A stretch of 64,000 nucleotides of DNA from Dichetophora obliterata (lineage: Eukaryota; Arthropoda; Insecta; Diptera; Sciomyzidae), in NCBI GenBank assembly GCA_963920525.1, contig OY986438.1, forward strand, positions 137,263,022 to 137,327,021, read 5' to 3'. Below are positions 22,491 through 34,581 of the stretch, piece after piece; the stretch's first letter is position 1, and each line of letters starts with the position of its first letter. Under the pieces are notes generated by a model. It ran no database searches, was not told the origin of the DNA, and saw only the letters and a list, made by a program, of their open reading frames with translations. The position numbers were made by a program, and so were the translations under genes.

Positions 22491-25400
22491 TTTAGCGACG
22501 TACAGTAAATTTTTTACTTATGGTTGGAGTATAGCCCATTTCAAGGTTTTTTAAAATTGGAACCGGAAATTCTTGAGATCTATCCGTATACCATAACTTT
22601 GGGTCAGCCATGAAGCAATTTTTTTTCCATATTTAGCTTTTATGTATAAATAACTTTAAGAAATTCGAAAAGTTAAGATTTGATAGAATCCTGTCTGTAA
22701 GTCTTTTGGGGAATTCATTACCAGTTCATGCAAAAAAAAAAAACGCGAATTTTTTCAATTTAAACATGTTTTGATAACACTAATAAACTACGCTATATTG
22801 CTTTTAAAGTGTAACTAACCATACTTGTAAACTGAAACCTTCTTTGAGATACACTCCATAAACAAGAAAAAAAGATTTGATTTTAGAAAAAAATCATTTG
22901 TTTTAATCTTTCGTTTCAAAACAAGTTCTCATTACTTTTTAATGGAAATTGAAATATTTAAAAAGCAATTCACATACAGAAATTCCATAATTTTTTTAAC
23001 GTATTTAACATTTAACATAATAATTTTGGCTACCTATATACAATGATACTTGAACACTTTTAAAAAGTTAAAAAATAATTTAAACTCTTACTCAAAGGTC
23101 GCACTAAGGACCATCACTTAAACTTAACCCAATTTCATAACGCATATTCACATTAATAAGTATAACTTACAAACTTGTAGAAATAATGCTGAAATGTAAT
23201 TAAATTCATTTCTTTGACATCGTTCTATAAGTCCTTCAAAAGAAGTTCAATAAAAAAAATTGCACAAATTTATTATTTATCACAGTTTGATGAAAAATTA
23301 ATGTCGCTGAAGCAACCACAAAACCAAGAAAAAAATGTTTTTACTTTGCATTGAAATGCTGAAAAAGTAATGCTTGAAATTTTTCCAATAATTATACAAA
23401 TAAATTGAAACTCAAAGTTTTGGCTGCATTTAAAAATGCAAGGATCAAAGTTTTTGTACAACTCTTGAAAAGCAACATTGAGAAGCTCTTAACGCTAGTT
23501 GACCTCATTCAATACAAATGCAAGCAATTCCTGTCAGCAGCACAGAGCAACAGCAACAGCAACAGAAGCAGCAGGAGAAATAGCAGCAACAGCAGCAGCA
23601 ACTCAGCTCAACTTAATTCAACGCCATCCACTCGATTCAATTCGATTTAATTGAAAATTTCATTGCATTTGTGACGATGTTGTAAGCCGAACAGCATTCA
23701 AGTTATCATCATTATCGCCAACATCGTTTTCATCGTCAATATCATCATAATTATCGTCATTGTAGTAATAACTTCATCATAAAAAAACACATAGAATTAA
23801 TAATAATAATTAAATTTTATGCTTTTGAACTCATGCTACGAGTGTTTATTAATTGAGTTTCGAGTTTGAAGTTTAAAGTTTAAAGTTTAAATGTTTGCAT
23901 TGTCAACTGCTAAAGTGTTTCAAAGCTTTTGCAACCATATTGTGCACTTTTGCAAACAGTGCAAATTATATAAAATAAAATTTTATTTATTTTCAAAATA
24001 AAATTTGTTGACACTTCAAATAAGAGTACCAAAGAAAATAGGGCAAAACAGAAAAGTAGGAAAATAAGGCACACAACATCTGTGTCGCACGTAGAGCTGG
24101 CAACAATAGCTGCCAGTAAATGTCCTAGTGACAGAAATATTGCATATTTTTAGGATTATTTGTTTAATGCTGATGGATGACAGTTCATTGATTCCATTCC
24201 ATCGCACGGACTCACCCTCACGTTTCATCACCCGTTCTTACTCTGGCGCTCTCTGCTGCTGCTGTCTCGTTTTTTAACTGAATTGCTTTTCAGACAATCT
24301 AGGTCGTTGCCGAATGCATTCATTGTTGCAATGGCAACCCTGAAATGACCATAAAAGCTTGATTTATTTGAGCTGGGTGTAAAGTGGAGCGCGGCACAAG
24401 GATGAACACATCAAAATACTCAGCATTTAGCATTGAGCTACAGTTGTGTTAATAGAGAATTTGGTTGCATTAAATTCTGATGGCTTGAAAATCATTGAAA
24501 AGCACACGAGCGGAAACTGATTGTATCGAAAGAGATATTTTTCAAGGGGAAATTTCTGATATTACTTATGCTTAAATTTATGAATTTTAATCCAAAGTTA
24601 TAATACAGATAACGACAGAAACTACGGACACAGTGAGGCTCAGGAAGCATCCCTAAGATTGTAGATTCAGAGTCAGCTATGAAAAATCATTGGTGGGTGG
24701 ACTCAAAGCAATCAGGAATCCGTAGATGTGCTTTCAAAGGCACATTTTCCCGGCTGTGCAGAAGCTTATACAGAGGCCGTGCACTGAGAAAAATGTAGGT
24801 TGTCGGATTAAATGTTCAGGGCTGTTAATTAACTGTTTTGTGTTATTAACCAACAAGGTGTTTATGAATAAAACCAAGGGAATTATGTTATTCCCATTCG
24901 CTAAAAAGTTCGCAACTGGAAAAACTGACGATTATTTTGGTTCAATTCAAAAACTAAGGTTGGAAAAATTTCTAGCTGATTCAGTATTAACAGAAACGCT
25001 GTTAATTGAACGGTTTTTAAGCTAGATAAACAGTCTTTCTGCTAAATTAAATCATTTTTATGGTTTTGAGGCTGCGGCTTTCGAATTTCTCTATTATTGC
25101 AAGCGAATCGTTTGCGAAATGTGATTTTTTGTTGTTGAGGGCGAGGAGTGAATAAAAAAAAAGCCACAGTTTTGATAGTATCGTAAGCATAGACGTAGAA
25201 TTAATTTTTATACAGTAATAGAGAAAAATTCTGGTTTTTTCCGTTTATATTTTTCAAAACTATTTTAAAGCATTTCATCTTCTAAATAAAATTTATCCAA
25301 AAACAAATCTGTTCTTGTTGTGCCTTCTTCAAACTTACTTGATCTAAAAAGTTCACAATTAAATTCATATAAAAATTGGTTTTGTTTTGTAAAAAATATT

Positions 25401-25833
25401 CGTTTGATATTTTTAGTGATGAATTTGTTGCTCTTGTTCATTTTTTTGAAGTGAAAACTTCTTTAGGCGCGTTGAGTTTTTTATATTTTGGTAGAGGGTA
25501 AATCTTTGGTTTGCGTCATCGCGTCATCGTCATTTTGCGAGTAACTCTCGTCATCAATACAGACAGCGAGTAGGTTTTCAAATGACGCTCTTGGGTCTTG
25601 ACTACCAGGCGCTTAGCAAATGTAGCAAGCAACCATCAATAAGTTGCTCTGCTGACGCATCTTTCTTTTCCCTCCCTTTGCTCCGTTGCGAAACATTGAA
25701 TGTTACTGCTTTTTTTTCAATGTATATGTAGAGCTGCTGTAGGTTAAAATAAAATAAATTTAAAATTTTTGATATTCGGTTTTTGTTTGACTGGCTGTGA
25801 TGTCCCTTTTGATGCCACCACTCATAGTACAAC
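22491..25833. other. Unassigned intergenic stretch with CAG/CAA and ATC simple repeats
   Basis: No gene recognised. A CAACAG/CAGCAG-rich tract lies at 23540-23615, and an ATC-rich tract (ATCATCATTATC...) at 23700-23790. A short AAGTTT repeat follows near 23870. The open frame over the CAG tract (23405-23650) is not credible as a gene because its amino-acid content is just the repeat. A TIR-like CACTGAGAAAAATG at 24784 has no visible partner. Confidence 0.5.
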
Positions 25834-25835
25834 TA

Positions 25836-26007
25836 GACAAGGTAGTGTTAAGGCAGAATGTGTTCTCTTTCTTAGTGACCATAACTGTCACACTCAGCCA
25901 TTTTGGCCAATTTTTTGCTTTCATATTGCATTCTCATTGGTTGCGGATTTTTTATGACAGTTTTGACAGTTTTGGTCACCAGCTTTCCGAACTAACACTA
26001 CTTTGTC
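25836..26007. mobile_element. TA-flanked MITE, copy 2
   Basis: GACAAGGTAGTGTTA (from 25836) is mirrored by TAACACTACTTTGTC (to 26007), flanked by TA on both sides. The interior TTTTTGCTTTCATATTGCAT, then CTCATTGGTTGCGG and TTTTGACAGTTTT aligns with the MITE at 21378-21566. Terminal bases differ between the copies. Noncoding. Confidence 0.75.
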
Positions 26008-26018
26008 TAATTTTAGCA

Positions 26019-27575
26019 TTCCACCACTTGAGATTTTGCTACCAGGCAAACAGAAAACACAACAAGCAAAATGCGGTTTATTTTTTGACGCCCATTCATC
26101 CCCTCTAACGTTGCGCAACCGCTGTAAACCTTTCCATTCTCACTGCGTTGTTGTTGTAGATTTGCCATGTAATTGTTGTACAGTTAGCTGGAATTTTTTT
26201 AGAATTTTTTTTTAGCTACAGTCGGCATATGACTGATTTATTTTAGATAAGAGGTTAAATCAATTTTTGAAATTTTTTATAAATGGCTGAAACTATTTCT
26301 TTTAACTAAATGTACTACCATATCAGAAATATATAAATAAAATTCATATCATTTATTTAAATTATTTCATTATTGAATTAATTTAAAAATTTAAATCTTA
26401 TTTATATCTTTTTATATAATATACATGCACGCTATATATAGATTGTGTAGTGTATAAAAATTAGAATATATAAGAAATAGACATAGTATATAAATTATAT
26501 ATAATTTAATATAATAAATATACGTAGACAGCTTAACCGCCTAGTGTTGTAAATTAAAAACGCAAACCAACGACAAGCCAGACACGAGAAGCAATAGAAT
26601 TTCGTATAGAAAAGCGTTGCTTCTCGTGTCTTACTTGTCGTTTGTTTGCGTTTTCGATTTATAACATTAGGCGGTAAGAAAAAGAACGCTTGTGATAACC
26701 AGATTGTAGTTATTCAATTACAACTGTAAATATAAATATATTTTGCAGTTTTTTGTGTAAATGCTTTTAATTTTTATTAATAGTTATAAAAATACTTCGA
26801 TTGTCATATGCCGACTGTAGCTACAAAAAATTAAAGCTTCTTTTAATGTCTCCCTCCACTTAAGATCTTGCTAGCAGACAAACAGAAAAAATAGCAAGCA
26901 AAGTGCTGTATATTTTCCGCCGCCAATTTGGCTTATCCCCTCTAACGCTGCGCAACCGCTGTGATCATGTCATTCTCTATGTTTGTTCGGAAATACATAT
27001 ATATATATATATATAATATATATAATAGTTCATATATATGAACAATTAATTTCATCAATGAGCTATTAAAAGAGTATTTATGTATATTTATATAATAACA
27101 ATTACAGGTTAAAAATTACAGGCAGGTTGCAAAATAAATTAATATTTTCAGTAGTAATTGGATAACTAAAGTCTGCTTATCCTAAGCATTCTATTTTTCA
27201 AACTGTTTAGCATATGCTATAGATATTTCTTAATTTTAGAATATTCTATTTTTAATACATAACGCAATATAGATGTGGTGACCATGTATATATTTTATAT
27301 TAACTCAATAATGAAATAATTTAAATAAATTACTTTAATTATATGTATTTTTGATATGGTAACACTTTTGCTTAAAAGAAATAGATTCAGGAATATATAA
27401 AACATTTAATAAATTGCTATAAGCTCTTAAATTTTCTAATATGATTCTAATTTCATATGCCGACTGTAGCTATACAATTAGAATTCACAACGTCTACAAA
27501 AAATTTCCAGCTAACTGCGCCAACAACAATTACCAAAGAAATCTACAAACAAGGACGCACAGAGAAGAACAAGAT
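26019..27575. repeat. Inverted and direct repeat complex around TAGCTACAGTCGGCATATGA
   Basis: The motif TAGCTACAGTCGGCATATGA occurs at 26213 and in inverse form at 26803-26825 and 27451-27474. Sequence flanking the first copy (about 26140-26390) matches the inverse of 27300-27575, giving arms over 200 bp. The block beginning CCACTTGAGATTTTGCTA (26024) recurs directly at 26861 with the same CCCCTCTAACGNTGCGCAAC core. This looks like an inverted-repeat transposon whose end was duplicated or hit by a second copy. A perfect foldback (26535-26677) lies inside. No protein is visible. Confidence 0.65.
26535..26677. repeat. Foldback hairpin, copy 1 (GACACGAGAAGCAATAG core)
   Basis: ACCGCCTAGTGTTGTAAAT at 26536 is mirrored by ATTTATAACATTAGGCGGT ending at 26675. 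The arms of ~60 bp (via AAAACGCAAAC and CACGAGAAGCAA) are nearly perfect around a ~15-base loop. The inner arm sequence recurs in the hairpin at 35103-35218. Confidence 0.85.
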
Positions 27576-28179
27576 CATAGTGGAACATTCAGAACTTTTT
27601 GATTTTTATCCTACATGTAGGACGGGCAGCAGTATGAGCTTTCGCACATCCTGCATGTCCGTCCGACCTGAAATCCATCCTACATGTAGAATAGTCCGAA
27701 ACCCCTTATTAGCATGAAAATTCTTATATAGCAGTAAGGCGGTCGTGGCAGGACAACGTCTTCCAGGGAATACTAATATTTTATACATAGGTTTTTGCTT
27801 CGGTCGGCAGTCCCCTCACTGCTATACTTTTTTTTTTTTTTGGTTAAAACTAAATGTAATTCAAAGTTATTTTTAATTTAAGACGAAATATTAAACAAAA
27901 AAATTGAAAACGTATAATTTTTAAAAAGGTTTTTTAATATTTCTGCAGAAATAAAGTAGCACTATATGAAGTAAAAACAATAACAACAATAGATCCTAAG
28001 GATTCAAAGATATAAGCAAAATCATGTGCTGGCGTTACGTTACAAAAAAACGAAAGTGATTTTTGACTTGGATTACAAAATTTGCAAAACTCTCTAAATT
28101 GGCCTTCTGGGGTTTGTCTGGGGTTTTTTATTAGGCTTTTTGATCCGGCGTTATGTTACTGGCGTAACGTTACTTAAAT
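27576..28179. other. Unassigned stretch
   Basis: No gene recognised. The palindrome TCCTACATGTAGGA appears at 27608 and a related CCTACATGTAGAA at 27678. A T run lies at 27829-27841. Confidence 0.45.
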
Positions 28180-29258
28180 TTCCACTGTAGGGTAGCTGTA
28201 CGGTTGTATGGGAGGTGACACGCCCCGTTGTCCAAAGTCCATAAAATGTTATCAGTGAAACTGCACGTGTAAATTGTGTTCAAATATCGTATTCCGAAGC
28301 AGTGCTACCTTTATTTCCAAAGTCATACGATATCAAAAATTTTGGCTGTATGGGAGATGCCACGCCCCCTTTTCAATGTAAAAAACTTTGGTGTGTATTT
28401 AATAACTTCCTAAAATGTTATATTATTGCAATTTGGTAATTTCATACCTTTGTGGTAAGTAACATTCTTGGCTTAGATGTCTTTTATTAGAAAAATTTCA
28501 TTTTCTATAGGAACATGCTAGTTGCTTAAAATTTCCAAGAAATTGATACCATAAAAAGTGTCGTATCTGAAAAACACAAAAAATTTTTATTACTAATTTT
28601 ATTTTTTGGTGAAATAGAAAAAAAAATCAAAAATGAAAGTGCTGGCTTTGAAAGTAAATAACTCGGTCATGCTTCAAGGGACGGTATAAATTTTTTTTTA
28701 AAATTTTGATTAATTGTCCGCCCAATCATGTTTCAATCTTTTTCATTTTCGTTTTTCTTCTCATTTTTATAATTTTCCAAAAAAAAAGAAAACCTTAACT
28801 TGAATTTCTTTATTTCGAAAGAAATTTTGGTAAAAATATTTGTTGTGTAAAAATTATTAAAAACCAAAAATGGCTTTTTTTAATGTTCCTTCATATGATA
28901 TGCATAAAGATAGAGTCGATTTAAAGCTTATATCGTAAAAATTTGAAAAAAATGAAAAATCAAGACTAACTCATAACAATTTAAATTTTTTTTGTTTATT
29001 TTTATTAATTTTGTATTTTTGTAATTTTGTTTGCATGAAAAGTAATATAGAAGTAAAATAATCGTGATAATTTCCCAATTCGTTTCTGAGTTATACTCTC
29101 ACAGCGACAACAGTGCCACCTACCGGGTCAAACTTTAAACCTAAACCATCTACAGGCCCAGCCGCACACACACACACCAAATTTCATCAAAATCGGTACT
29201 GCCGTTTAGAAGGAGTTCAGTGACTAAGCCGGGTACAGAAGAATTTTATATATAAAGA
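28180..29258 (-). mobile_element. Helitron-like element, 5' end on the right
   Basis: On the minus strand, TCTTTATATATAAAATTC begins at 29258 after an A and is followed by TGTACCCGGCTTAGTCACTG and an AAACGGCAGTACCGATTTTG block. This is the usual AT-rich start plus conserved segment of insect Helitrons. A ~90-bp segment (GTATGGGAGGTGACACGCCCC at 28208 and TGTATGGGAGATGCCACGCCC at 28350) is duplicated inside. The 3' end could not be located, so the left boundary is approximate. No coding content. Confidence 0.5.
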
Positions 29259-29738
29259 TGTATATTGTAAAAGTAATATAAAATTACAATTTTAGTCGAC
29301 AAAATATATTTTTAATATGAAAAAACTATAATGCATAAGAGAAATAATTCGAATTTATTATGGTATTTCAAAAATAAATAGATTTTCAAAGAACAACGCA
29401 TTCTTAGTAACGCATGCGCAAACCTGCATAGTAATAATATATACTGGCTCTGTAGCTACTGGGGAAGTCAATCCCGGGATCCCAGATTTCGGGACGATTT
29501 AAGCCCCTTTAAGTCCCGGGATTGAATTTCCTGGATCCCGGGATTTTTAAATAAAAATTTTATATAACAAATATTCATGTAAATGCAAACATTTCATTTT
29601 AAGTTGATATGAATATAGAATTAGAAAATCTTTTTATTGAGGCTGAAAAAGATTGTTAAGTCGACGAGTGTGAATCATTGGAGCGAAGACTTTACAAAGT
29701 TTTAGAAGAATTTGCAGCATCGGGAAGTCAGATATGTA

Positions 29739-30659
29739 CGGGGTCCGCCAAATAACTTTTTGTTTTGAAAATTCAATAAAAAAAAACTACTCGATATTTT
29801 CTCAAATTTCTTTTTCTATTTGAAAGTACAATTCTTCCGGTTAATAATGGTAAATAATTTTATTCAAATGGCTGCCTCGGCTGGCCATGCAGTAGCCTAC
29901 ACGATCGGTGCAATTTTAAAGCACATTTTCGATTGTGTGCAGCTGTATTTCACCAACGGCTTCACGAATATTGTCCTTTAAAGCCTCAATTGTCTCTGGC
30001 TTATCGACGTAACACTTATATTTGAGGGCACCCCACAAATAATAGTCCAACGGTGTCAAATCGCAGCTCCGAGGTGGCCAAACGACATCAGCTCTGCGGC
30101 TGATAATGCAATCTTCAAAAACAGGGCGCAAAACATCGAGTGTAGCTTCGGCTGTGTGGCACGTAGCGCCGTCCTGTTGAAACCAAATATTGCCAATATC
30201 CTCCTCTTCAATTTTTGTGAACAAAAATTCGTTCAACATGGCCCGATAACGATTGCCATTGACTGTAACGGCCACTCCTTGCTCATTTTCGAAGAAAAAT
30301 GGCCCAATTATGCCTCTGGACCAAAATCCGCACCAAACAGTGACTCGTTTTGGGTGCAGCGGCTTTTCAATGTATGCGTGCGAGTTTTCTGTGCCCCAAA
30401 TGCGACAATTTTGCTTGTTTAGATACCCGCCAAGATCAAAATGCGCTTCATCTGAAAAGAAAATTTTTTTGGCAAAATCGGCATCTTCTGCAAGTCGATC
30501 GCAGGCCCACTTGTCAGCGTTGTTCAAGCGTACACACAACCATATTCGTTCAGCGGAAGGATAAAACTAATTATCTGTCAAATCAGACATGAGCTAAGTG
30601 TTACCATTCACGAAATAAGCACTAGTTGAAAAAAAAAAATTGTTATATGGCGGACCCTG
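29739..30659 (-). mobile_element. Internally deleted DD41D (rosa-like) mariner relative
   Basis: The ends are CGGGGTCCGCCAAATAAC (from 29739) and GTTATATGGCGGACCCTG (to 30659), both flanked by TA (29737-29738 and 30660-30661). At 921 bp it is shorter than expected because the N-terminal half of the transposase is missing. Inserted in the hAT relic at 29455-30910. Confidence 0.85.
29916..30539 (-). pseudogene. DD41D transposase, C-terminal half
   Basis: An open frame of ~207 codons retains the catalytic domain. FFSDEAHFDLGGYLNKQN has the first Asp, WFQQDGATCHTA the second, and CDLTPLDYYLWG the third. Counting from the Asp of QQD to the Asp of PLD gives 41 intervening residues, the DD41D spacing described for rosa-type elements, against 34 in mariner. 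The N-terminal DNA-binding half is deleted: the frame begins just after a stop and a short unrelated leader. The catalytic domain has no stops, which suggests the deletion occurred before or at insertion. It could not bind its ends without the missing half. Confidence 0.85.
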
Positions 30660-30910
30660 TATTTAAAAATTGTTAGATATTCTGACTTAGGAAAGAATTT
30701 TGTTTTGTGGTGAAAGCAATCGTGATCGTGAAAATTTACAAATTACTTACGACTATTGTACAACTATTTCTCCAACTAGCATCGAACCAGAACGGTGCTC
30801 CTCATCAGCGGTTTATTTGTAATAATATTCGAACAAAACTCTTCAATAAAAAATAAATCGCGTTGTTCAGCTTAACGTATTACTTAAAAAATAGTTTAAA
30901 AAAAATTAAA

Positions 30911-32157
30911 TTTTGAAAAGTCTTTTCTAACCTTAATTTGCCATAAACTCAAGAAAACATGAAGACGGTGTACTAAAATAAAAGTTAAACATTTATAAAG
31001 TAATAGCTTAAACTGTTCTGTCTTTTAATTTTTATATTTTTTCGTTCTTTTACCCTTTTAATAGCTAGGCTAAACTAAGAACAAAATCTTTTTTTGAGGT
31101 AATATTCCTATCATTTAGGTTCTTAAAAGATGAAAAAAACATACCTTTGATTTTGACCTGCGCTACTTACGTTTTACAAGCTTGTACAAAGAAAAAATTG
31201 TTTTGCTCATGTTGGGCACAAAGTCTGTTTTTTAATCCCTTAACGGTTTTTTAAACCAGTTAATTAATTTCTGATCTATTAAATTATTAAATATATTTAA
31301 TTGCGAGCTTTTTAGATCGAGTAAGTTTTTAAGAAGGCAACAACAACAACAACAACAACAACTCCGTATAAATTCAATCACTTAGCTGACTAGACAGTCA
31401 GTTTTTCAAACCTTTAGATCTCTGTTTTTTAAACCCTCTTAATAAACATATCATTAAAGCCATAAAAAGGTAAAATAATATACATTTGATTTTTGTCCGG
31501 CTGATCTTTTTCTTATAAAATAGGGCGAACATTTTTTTTTTGCTTTTCTTCGGTGCAAATTTGAAAATTCAACTGAGAGACAAATATCTCTCTAAGCTTA
31601 TTTTTATTATGTTGGTTAATTTTTTTTTCATAGAACCAAACGATTTGATTTAAAAAAGCTTTACAAAATAAATACATATAAAAATGACTTTCTGACGTGT
31701 CCAATATATTGGGCAAGTCCAGTAAAAGGCTCAAATTAATACAGTGTGCTAGACATTAATATTATTTAAGTTTTTTGTGTTTCTTCACAATTGTGTGGTA
31801 TAGTGGCACTGTGTTTTTTTCCATAGTTGAAAATCACAATTATGAGCACACTTTAAATTTGAAATTGTGGTTGGGAACCTCCCACTATAGCTTTTTGTTA
31901 CTTTACAAATAAATTAACAATACAGTTTGATATATTTTATTAATATATAGCATAAAAAAGTTAAACTTGCATTTTGAGCTTTTTTCTTTAGAAAAACTTT
32001 AAAAACCACGTTCGATAAACATATCATTGGGCTACTTAAAATTACCACACTTTTGGTTTTTAGAGATTTCATGTTTCATGGTTTTTAGATTTCATGGTTT
32101 TTAGAGATTTCAAATTTGCATTTTTTAGTTTCAAGTAATAAATAACAAAAAATTGTA
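30911..32157. other. Unassigned stretch with a loosely repeated ~0.35-0.6-kb unit
   Basis: No gene recognised. A CAA run lies at 31338-31361. A loosely conserved block (ATAAACATATCATT...AAAAGG...CATTTGATTTT) recurs around 31110, 31446 and 32015. A triple ATTTCATGGTTTTTAGAG repeat lies at 32067-32110. Confidence 0.45.
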
Positions 32158-32409
32158 TTAACCCTCATCGGTCCGTCGAGAAATACATCTAATCGGTCCC
32201 ATTGTATGCGCGCGCATACAAATATATTTTTAATTGTAAAAAGCTAAAAAAAATGAACAACCATTTATGTTTTTATGTTTTGCTTACTATCATATTAATA
32301 CATTTGAACTTCAAGAAGGTAGATTTAGAATGAAATTAATTAGAATATTACATATGTACATTAGAAAAAATTGAATTTTTAACCTTTGTCACTTATTTGT
32401 ACATTTTTC

Positions 32410-34201
32410 TCATAAATTGAAATTATGTTCAGCACAAATGAAATTTCTACACTTTTGAAAGCGTGTAGCAAAAAGATTTTTGTTATTTTTATATGTGCAG
32501 ATGTAGCATCGGCCTCGTTTTGATGTACTTGGTAAATGGCGAATCTCCCAAATTTTTTGAATAACACTGGAAGCATCATTACTTTGAGGTTGTTTAGTGA
32601 TCTGTTTTTCAACGAGATTCAATCCAAAAAATAAAAAAAGGCTCCTCGATAAAAAGGCGACGACGAATATTATGGTTCGTTTTAGAATTTTTCCAATTCG
32701 GGAACAATGCAATGAACGTCACGAATGCATTCAACACACTAACATCAAGCATGTTACAAAATACTGCCATTGGCCACCGATTGACTTTTCGTTTGCATGT
32801 GTACGTAGCCACCATTTGATCCATAGTATCAACTCCACTCTTGGCTTTGTTGTAGTCTTCAATGATGTTATTATTCTTCTTTTTACTATTCTCAATTATG
32901 CTTACAACATTGTGGTATGTACTGAGCAATGTCAAAAATCGGTACCGGCGAGGAACATATGACAACATAACTGCTTGCAATTTATGTTCATATACAACTT
33001 CTGTATGATAAATTGGCTTTTGACGCATGTCGAGTAGAACTGAGGGAATTTCAGTCCTATTTTTCCTTATTGTTCCCAAAATAGTCATGCGATTTTTATG
33101 TAAATCTTCTGCCAATTCATACGAAGTGAAAAAGTTGTCACACGTTACATTTCTGTCAGAAAGTCCTTCCACCAAATACAAAACAACACGCCGTCTGAGA
33201 TTACGTTCTGGAGTGGCATTACGATTCCGATCAAAATAAATTTGTGTGTTGTATGCATACCAGCTTTTTGAGTTGCATTGCACCCAAATTTTGATGCCAT
33301 ATTTAGCCGGCTTGGATGGAATATACTGACGAAACGGACATCGCCCACGATACGGAACTAACTGTCCATCTACGGTAATGTTTTTTCCTGGTGTTTATAG
33401 AATTTTCAAATTATGATTTTATTTATCGTATACATTTCGAATCGGTGCCAATTTGTCATGTTCAGAAGTTCTTGTAGATGCAGTTTTGGCCATACGTTGT
33501 TCGCGGTCATCAAATCGAATGCAACCATGGATAGGCTTGAACATTTTCAAAGACATTGTTGCTCTAAATATTGACCGACCAGTTTCGTCATTCCACAGTT
33601 TAGTGACACATTCACCGTATGACCGATGCACACCAGAAAGCAGCAACAATCCAAAGTATGCGTGCAGAGTGTCCAAATCAATGTTTTCCCAATCGTCTTT
33701 GTACTTTCGCACACCATATAAATTCGTCATGTTCAAAATAATATTCTCAACCGAATTCAAGGAACATGTCAAATGCAGACGAAACATCAACTATAGTAGC
33801 AGCTGCTAATGCTTTTGGACCTGAATTATAACAAAAATGAAACATATAATGAACATGAACCCACAACAAAGAGGTTAGGTTTTTACCTGAAGTGAAATTT
33901 TCTGCACGTCGAAATGAATTTCTTCGATTTATTTCAAATGGTTGCGATGAATATTAAATTTTTTTATTTTTGAAAAATATTTATTTTCAGGATTTGCTGC
34001 ATTTTCTTCTGCTAAATTTTGCTCAAGTGGCTCAATGTCGTCTTCATCCGAATGCACGCTAACTTCACATTCATCATTCTCCTCGACTGATAATGCAAAA
34101 TCATCGTCACTATTGCACGGAGATTCGCCCGCTTCGCTTTCCAAATCAAAATCCATTTCTAGTTCATCTCGCTGCCGTCTTTCACGTAAAACTCTATCCA
34201 T
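32410..34201 (-). pseudogene. piggyBac transposase, frameshifted, with a short intron
   Basis: The start is the ATG at 34201, followed by an acidic N-terminus (SDDDFALSVEENDECEVS). A frameshift near 33935 is followed by NRRNSFRRAENFTS, then an apparent 66-bp intron (GTAAAA...TTCAG on the minus strand, 33886-33821), then PKALAAATIVDVSSAFDMFL. The DDE core is present: ITVDGQLVPYRGRCPFR (first Asp), NVTCDNFFTSYELAEDL (second Asp) and KSGVDTMDQMVATYTCKRK (third Asp). The C-terminal Cys-rich domain (GRCYICTYKN...CRNFICAEH) ends at 32410 but lies out of frame after the stop at 32609. At least three frame breaks (near 33935, 33400 and 32640) make it inactive, although every catalytic Asp codon survives. 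Confidence 0.92.
33821..33886 (-). other. Probable 66-bp intron in the piggyBac transposase
   Basis: On the minus strand the segment starts GTAAAA after CTTCAG and ends TTATAATTCAG before GTCCAAAAGC. Removing it joins FTS(G) to PKALAAAT, which fits the usual piggyBac order. It has GT...AG borders and a typical fly intron length. Inferred from sequence only. Confidence 0.65.
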
Positions 34202-34581
34202 TTTTTATCAAATACTTCGAAACACAACCAAATTTCAAATAAATGCGCAAACAAACTTCACTTATGTGTGTTCCAGAACAAACTGAATTTCATAAAATGA
34301 AAAAATAAGAGCATGCTATAAATCCACACACAAAAATAAGCGGCAATTCCAGGTACCTGCTTATGTGTATGCGCGCACATACACAGGGACCGATTCGTAA
34401 CTATAACTGCACAGGCAAATACAGTAAGGGTACAAATTCAAAAACGAGTTTTTTCGGTTGTTCAGGCAAAATAATTCTACTTTGCAAAATACAAGGTCAT
34501 TTCGCTAAACCGTTTTTATTTTATTCAAGGTTAAAGATCAAAATTGCATGCGTGCGCATACAGGGGACCGATGAGGGTTAA

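Larger units (their letters stand above)
29455..30910 (+). mobile_element. hAT transposase relic split by a DD41D element
   Basis: A palindromic zone with four ATCCCGGGAT-type sites (29470-29545) precedes a reading stretch ENLFIEAEKDC, then ESLERRLYKVLEEFAASG (about 29608-29730). After the inserted element, 30740-30860 reads SPTSIEPERCSSSA, the core of the hAT C-terminal dimerisation domain (usually S.TS.E.ERxFS). In other frames GLFV and IRTKLF follow. Stops and frameshifts are frequent. The outer ends were not identified. Confidence 0.6.
32162..34577 (-). mobile_element. piggyBac element, full length but degraded
   Basis: The ends are CCCTCATCGGTCC (from 32162) and GGACCGATGAGGG (to 34577), each flanked by TTAA (32158-32161 and 34578-34581). 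An inner GTATGCGCGCGCATAC palindrome near the left end has counterparts (GTATGCGCGCACATAC and GCGTGCGCATAC) at the right. 2416 bp is a typical piggyBac length. It carries one transposase on the minus strand. Confidence 0.95.

Noticed and set aside
23405..23650. CAG/CAA-rich frame that might be a polyglutamine or Ser-rich exon
   Set aside because: Composition is just the simple repeat; no splice or domain context.
24784..24810. CACTGAGAAAAATG resembling a transposon end
   Set aside because: No inverted partner within several kb.
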